Source: Flavobacterium piscisymbiosum (lineage in GTDB: Bacteria; Bacteroidota; Bacteroidia; Flavobacteriales; Flavobacteriaceae). From it: a stretch of 64,000 bases of DNA. A program made the translations under genes and the position numbers. The DNA is taken from the NCBI RefSeq assembly GCF_020905295.1, contig NZ_JAJJMM010000001.1, forward strand, positions 4,278,001 through 4,342,000, read 5' to 3'. The notes beneath the pieces were generated by a model, which was given only the letters and a program-made list of their open reading frames with translations, was not told the origin of the DNA and searched no databases. This document shows, piece by piece, positions 61,919 through 64,000 of the stretch (position 1 is its first letter; each line of letters opens with the position of its first letter).

Positions 61919-63100
61919 ATGGCAAAACTGATCAATCTTAAAATTTTCGCGCATTTTTTTCAATCCTCCTCATCTGGAGGCATATTACTTTTAATATGTG
62001 TCTTTGTATCGCTTTTAATAGCCAATACATCCCTGGGGACATCTTTTAATGATTTTCTTGCCTATCCGCTGGGATATGAAACACCTGCTGTGCATCTTAA
62101 ATATCCCATATTGTTGTGGATCAATGACGGGCTGATGGCTGTTTTCTTTCTGCTGGTGGGCCTGGAAATAAAAAGGGAAGTCATAGAGGGCGAACTCTCG
62201 TCTATTCGTCAGGCAGCCCTGCCTGTACTGGCAGCCCTAGGAGGAGTTGCTGTCCCGGCAGTGATTTACTTTCTTTTTAACGGACATAGCCCTGAAACGG
62301 CAAAAGGCTGGGGTATTCCTATGGCTACCGATATTGCCTTTGCACTTGGGATTCTCTCGCTGTTAGGCAGTAAAGTCCCGTCGGGCCTTAAAATATTTCT
62401 TGCCGCACTGGCTATTGTCGATGATCTGATAGCCATTCTGGTTATTGCGATATTTTATTCTTCCGAACTTCATTTTCTCTATCTGGGTTATGCCGGAGCG
62501 ATATTTGTTTTGCTTATGGTCTTTAACCGCATGGGGGTTAAGAATTTACTGTTTTATCTGCTGCCGGGCGCCGTTATGTGGTATTTTATCCATCATTCAG
62601 GAATCCACGCCACCATAGCCGGAGTGCTGGTGGCAATGACCCTGCCAACCAATGAAGAGGATGCTGATTCACCCCTGGAAAAACTCGAGCATGCCCTTAC
62701 AAGGCCGGTAAATTTTATCATTATGCCTATTTTTGCCCTGGCCAATACCAATATTGCCTTTGAATCCGAAATGCTTAATGGGCTTTCGGGAAATCTCGCC
62801 TTGGGGATAATTCTGGGTCTTTTCCTTGGAAAACCGATAGGTATTTTTTTAATGTCGTGGTTCTCGGTAAAGATCAGGGCTGCAGACCTGCCCGCTGAAA
62901 CCACATGGACTCATGTGCTTGGCCTGGGGCTTCTGGGAGGAATCGGCTTTACGATGTCTATATTTATAGCTTTATTGTCTTTTTCGGATCAGGCCTATCA
63001 GAATGAGGCCAAATTTGCCATCTTAGTTGCTTCGATACTTGCCGGTGTATCGGGCTTTCTGCTTTTGAGCCTTTATAATAAAAAACAGCGCAAGAAATAA
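61919..63100 (+). CDS. nhaA: Na+/H+ antiporter NhaA
   Basis: This 393-residue protein has 12 membrane helices. LLVGLEIKREVIEGELS (helix III end), GIPMATDIAFALGILSLLG, AALAIVDDLIAILVIAIFYS with the two ion-binding Asp residues, and the C-terminal LLGGIGFTMSIFIALLSF are all diagnostic. It exchanges sodium for protons in pH and salt homeostasis. It appears monocistronic and is convergent with the DUF389 gene, 13 bp between stops. Confidence 0.95.
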   Translation: MAKLINLKIFAHFFQSSSSGGILLLICVFVSLLIANTSLGTSFNDFLAYPLGYETPAVHLKYPILLWINDGLMAVFFLLVGLEIKREVIEGELSSIRQAALPVLAALGGVAVPAVIYFLFNGHSPETAKGWGIPMATDIAFALGILSLLGSKVPSGLKIFLAALAIVDDLIAILVIAIFYSSELHFLYLGYAGAIFVLLMVFNRMGVKNLLFYLLPGAVMWYFIHHSGIHATIAGVLVAMTLPTNEEDADSPLEKLEHALTRPVNFIIMPIFALANTNIAFESEMLNGLSGNLALGIILGLFLGKPIGIFLMSWFSVKIRAADLPAETTWTHVLGLGLLGGIGFTMSIFIALLSFSDQAYQNEAKFAILVASILAGVSGFLLLSLYNKKQRKK

Positions 63101-63113
63101 TTTTATATTGTTT

Positions 63114-64000
63114 TTACTGTCTCTTGAAAAGCGCCGCATCTTTTACCAGAAGGCGCTCATTGAGCCATTTTCTGAGCTTTTCGTTCTCCTCTGAGGTGAG
63201 GCTCTTTGGGGCGTCGTAGATAACAGCGGTGATTGTTGCGGTGCTGTCTTTATAATTTATAAGAGTGCTCTTTGCAATGGAAAGCGAACGGACATTGGGA
63301 AATAAAGTCCTTATTTCTTTTAAAATCTGCCTGCTGTCAAATTTGTTTTTTGCCAGCTCTTTCTCCAGCTGCACGATTTTCACGTCTTTCACGTTCATCT
63401 CATTCTCGCTGCTCTTGATCTGATTGAGGATATCGCCTTTTATGTCGTTAAAACGATCAGTGCTGTCCTGCCTGATATGAAGCTTGGTGCCCATTAGGTA
63501 TTTATTGCCGTTGAGCTTGTTTTTAAGGTCTTTTATTTCTTCAGGGGAAAAACGCTTGGACAAAAAAGCAAGCTCGAGTTTTTTATTCTGAGCGTTAAAA
63601 TCGGTTTTTTTGTACACAACGGTATATCCTTTAGTGCTGAACTGATCATCAATAAAAAGATTCACGTTCTTTTTAAACTGCTGTTCCCTGTATAGGGAAT
63701 AGGCGAGGTAGCTGCTGGGGGCCAGCATGGCAGTGATTAAAAAAGCAATAGTATATTTTACCCGTTTCTGGTGCTTTTCATCCACCTGTTTAACAGCAGG
63801 GTAATTCAGGTACTTGATGATTAAAAAAGTGGCAATTCCGATAAAAACACAGTTGATGCAGTACAGGTAAAAGGCCCCAAGGAAAAAGGCCCATTGCGCA
63901 GTGGCAATTCCATACCCGGCCGTACATAAGGGCGGCATTAAGGCCGTTGCGATAGCCACACCGGGAATAGGGTTGCCTTTTTCTGAGCGGGTAACGGCGA
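63114..64000 (-). CDS. DUF389 membrane protein (C-terminal part, cut by window edge)
   Basis: The frame is open to base 64000. It begins inside the conserved membrane region, GNPIPGVAIATALMPPLCTA, a DUF389 signature, followed by two more helices (FFLGAFYLYCINCVFIGIAT, YTIAFLITAMLAPSSYLAYS) and a soluble C-terminal extension of about 200 residues with charged and coiled segments (KLELAFLSKRFSPEEIKDLK, VKIVQLEKELAKNK). The extension is not part of the core DUF389 domain. Function of the family is unsettled; a transport role is suspected. Confidence 0.85.
   Translation of the reverse strand, partial: AVTRSEKGNPIPGVAIATALMPPLCTAGYGIATAQWAFFLGAFYLYCINCVFIGIATFLIIKYLNYPAVKQVDEKHQKRVKYTIAFLITAMLAPSSYLAYSLYREQQFKKNVNLFIDDQFSTKGYTVVYKKTDFNAQNKKLELAFLSKRFSPEEIKDLKNKLNGNKYLMGTKLHIRQDSTDRFNDIKGDILNQIKSSENEMNVKDVKIVQLEKELAKNKFDSRQILKEIRTLFPNVRSLSIAKSTLINYKDSTATITAVIYDAPKSLTSEENEKLRKWLNERLLVKDAALFKRQ

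Overview
The window looks like a chromosomal segment of a Flavobacterium-type Bacteroidota. The evidence is AT-rich spacers, promoters of the Bacteroidota type (TAnnTTTG -7 element, TTG about 19-21 bp upstream), a TonB-dependent receptor, a type IX secretion (T9SS) C-terminal signal, SusA-like starch enzymes with a LytS/LytTR pair, and flavobacterial small secreted proteins. No complete rRNA or tRNA gene and no CRISPR array was found.

Layout. (1) 1-5.2 kb: a dinB-dnaE translesion cassette (dnaE runs off the left edge) with a TGTTC-N7-GAACA palindrome upstream, a CheY-like regulator, then a Crp/Fnr regulator, a 69-residue protein and a quinone reductase. The last two promoters carry the same palindromic operator at identical spacing. 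(2) 5.4-15.4 kb: a TonB-dependent receptor gene split by a 6.3 kb composite element. That element is two direct copies of a 2.33 kb IS (tyrosine recombinase plus IS91-like HUH transposase) around a monooxygenase and an AraC regulator. Behind the receptor lie a di-haem peroxidase and a molybdopterin-fold protein. (3) 15.5-26.2 kb: a frameshifted cold-shock gene, a GH13 amylase/DUF5916 pair facing a LytS/LytTR system, then AraC, a membrane protein, a frameshifted flavoprotein and an SDR. (4) 26.4-39.6 kb: an accessory patchwork of HxlR/aldo-keto reductase, a crp/fnr-ilvD unit with an FNR-like box, IS110 and IS6 fragments, tRNA-end fragments, truncated dps and dinB pieces, and rpiA. (5) 39.8-64 kb: mostly ordinary chromosome: BCCT transporter, MscS channel, APC permease, PBP2, a secreted beta-helix-like protein, an RND efflux operon bracketed by small secreted paralogues, a PAS histidine kinase, ClC channel, L,D-transpeptidase-like protein, NhaA and DUF389 (cut by the right edge).

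The most unusual part is 32.3-37.0 kb. A secreted Cys-rich protein with a JAMM/JAB-like C-terminal domain is followed by a lipoprotein. A second cassette shares about 104 bp of nearly identical repeat DNA but has a diverged JAB-like domain, no signal peptide and a frameshift, and it has its own unrelated lipoprotein. A third cassette keeps only a toxin-like tail plus a small membrane protein. Each cassette ends in a similar hairpin terminator. This is the architecture of a polymorphic toxin/immunity locus with silent cassettes, apparently of a secreted flavobacterial kind; that functional reading is inference.

A roughly 90-115 bp dispersed repeat (six copies, all in the same orientation) sits between genes and abuts several broken genes, so it may mark rearrangement points.
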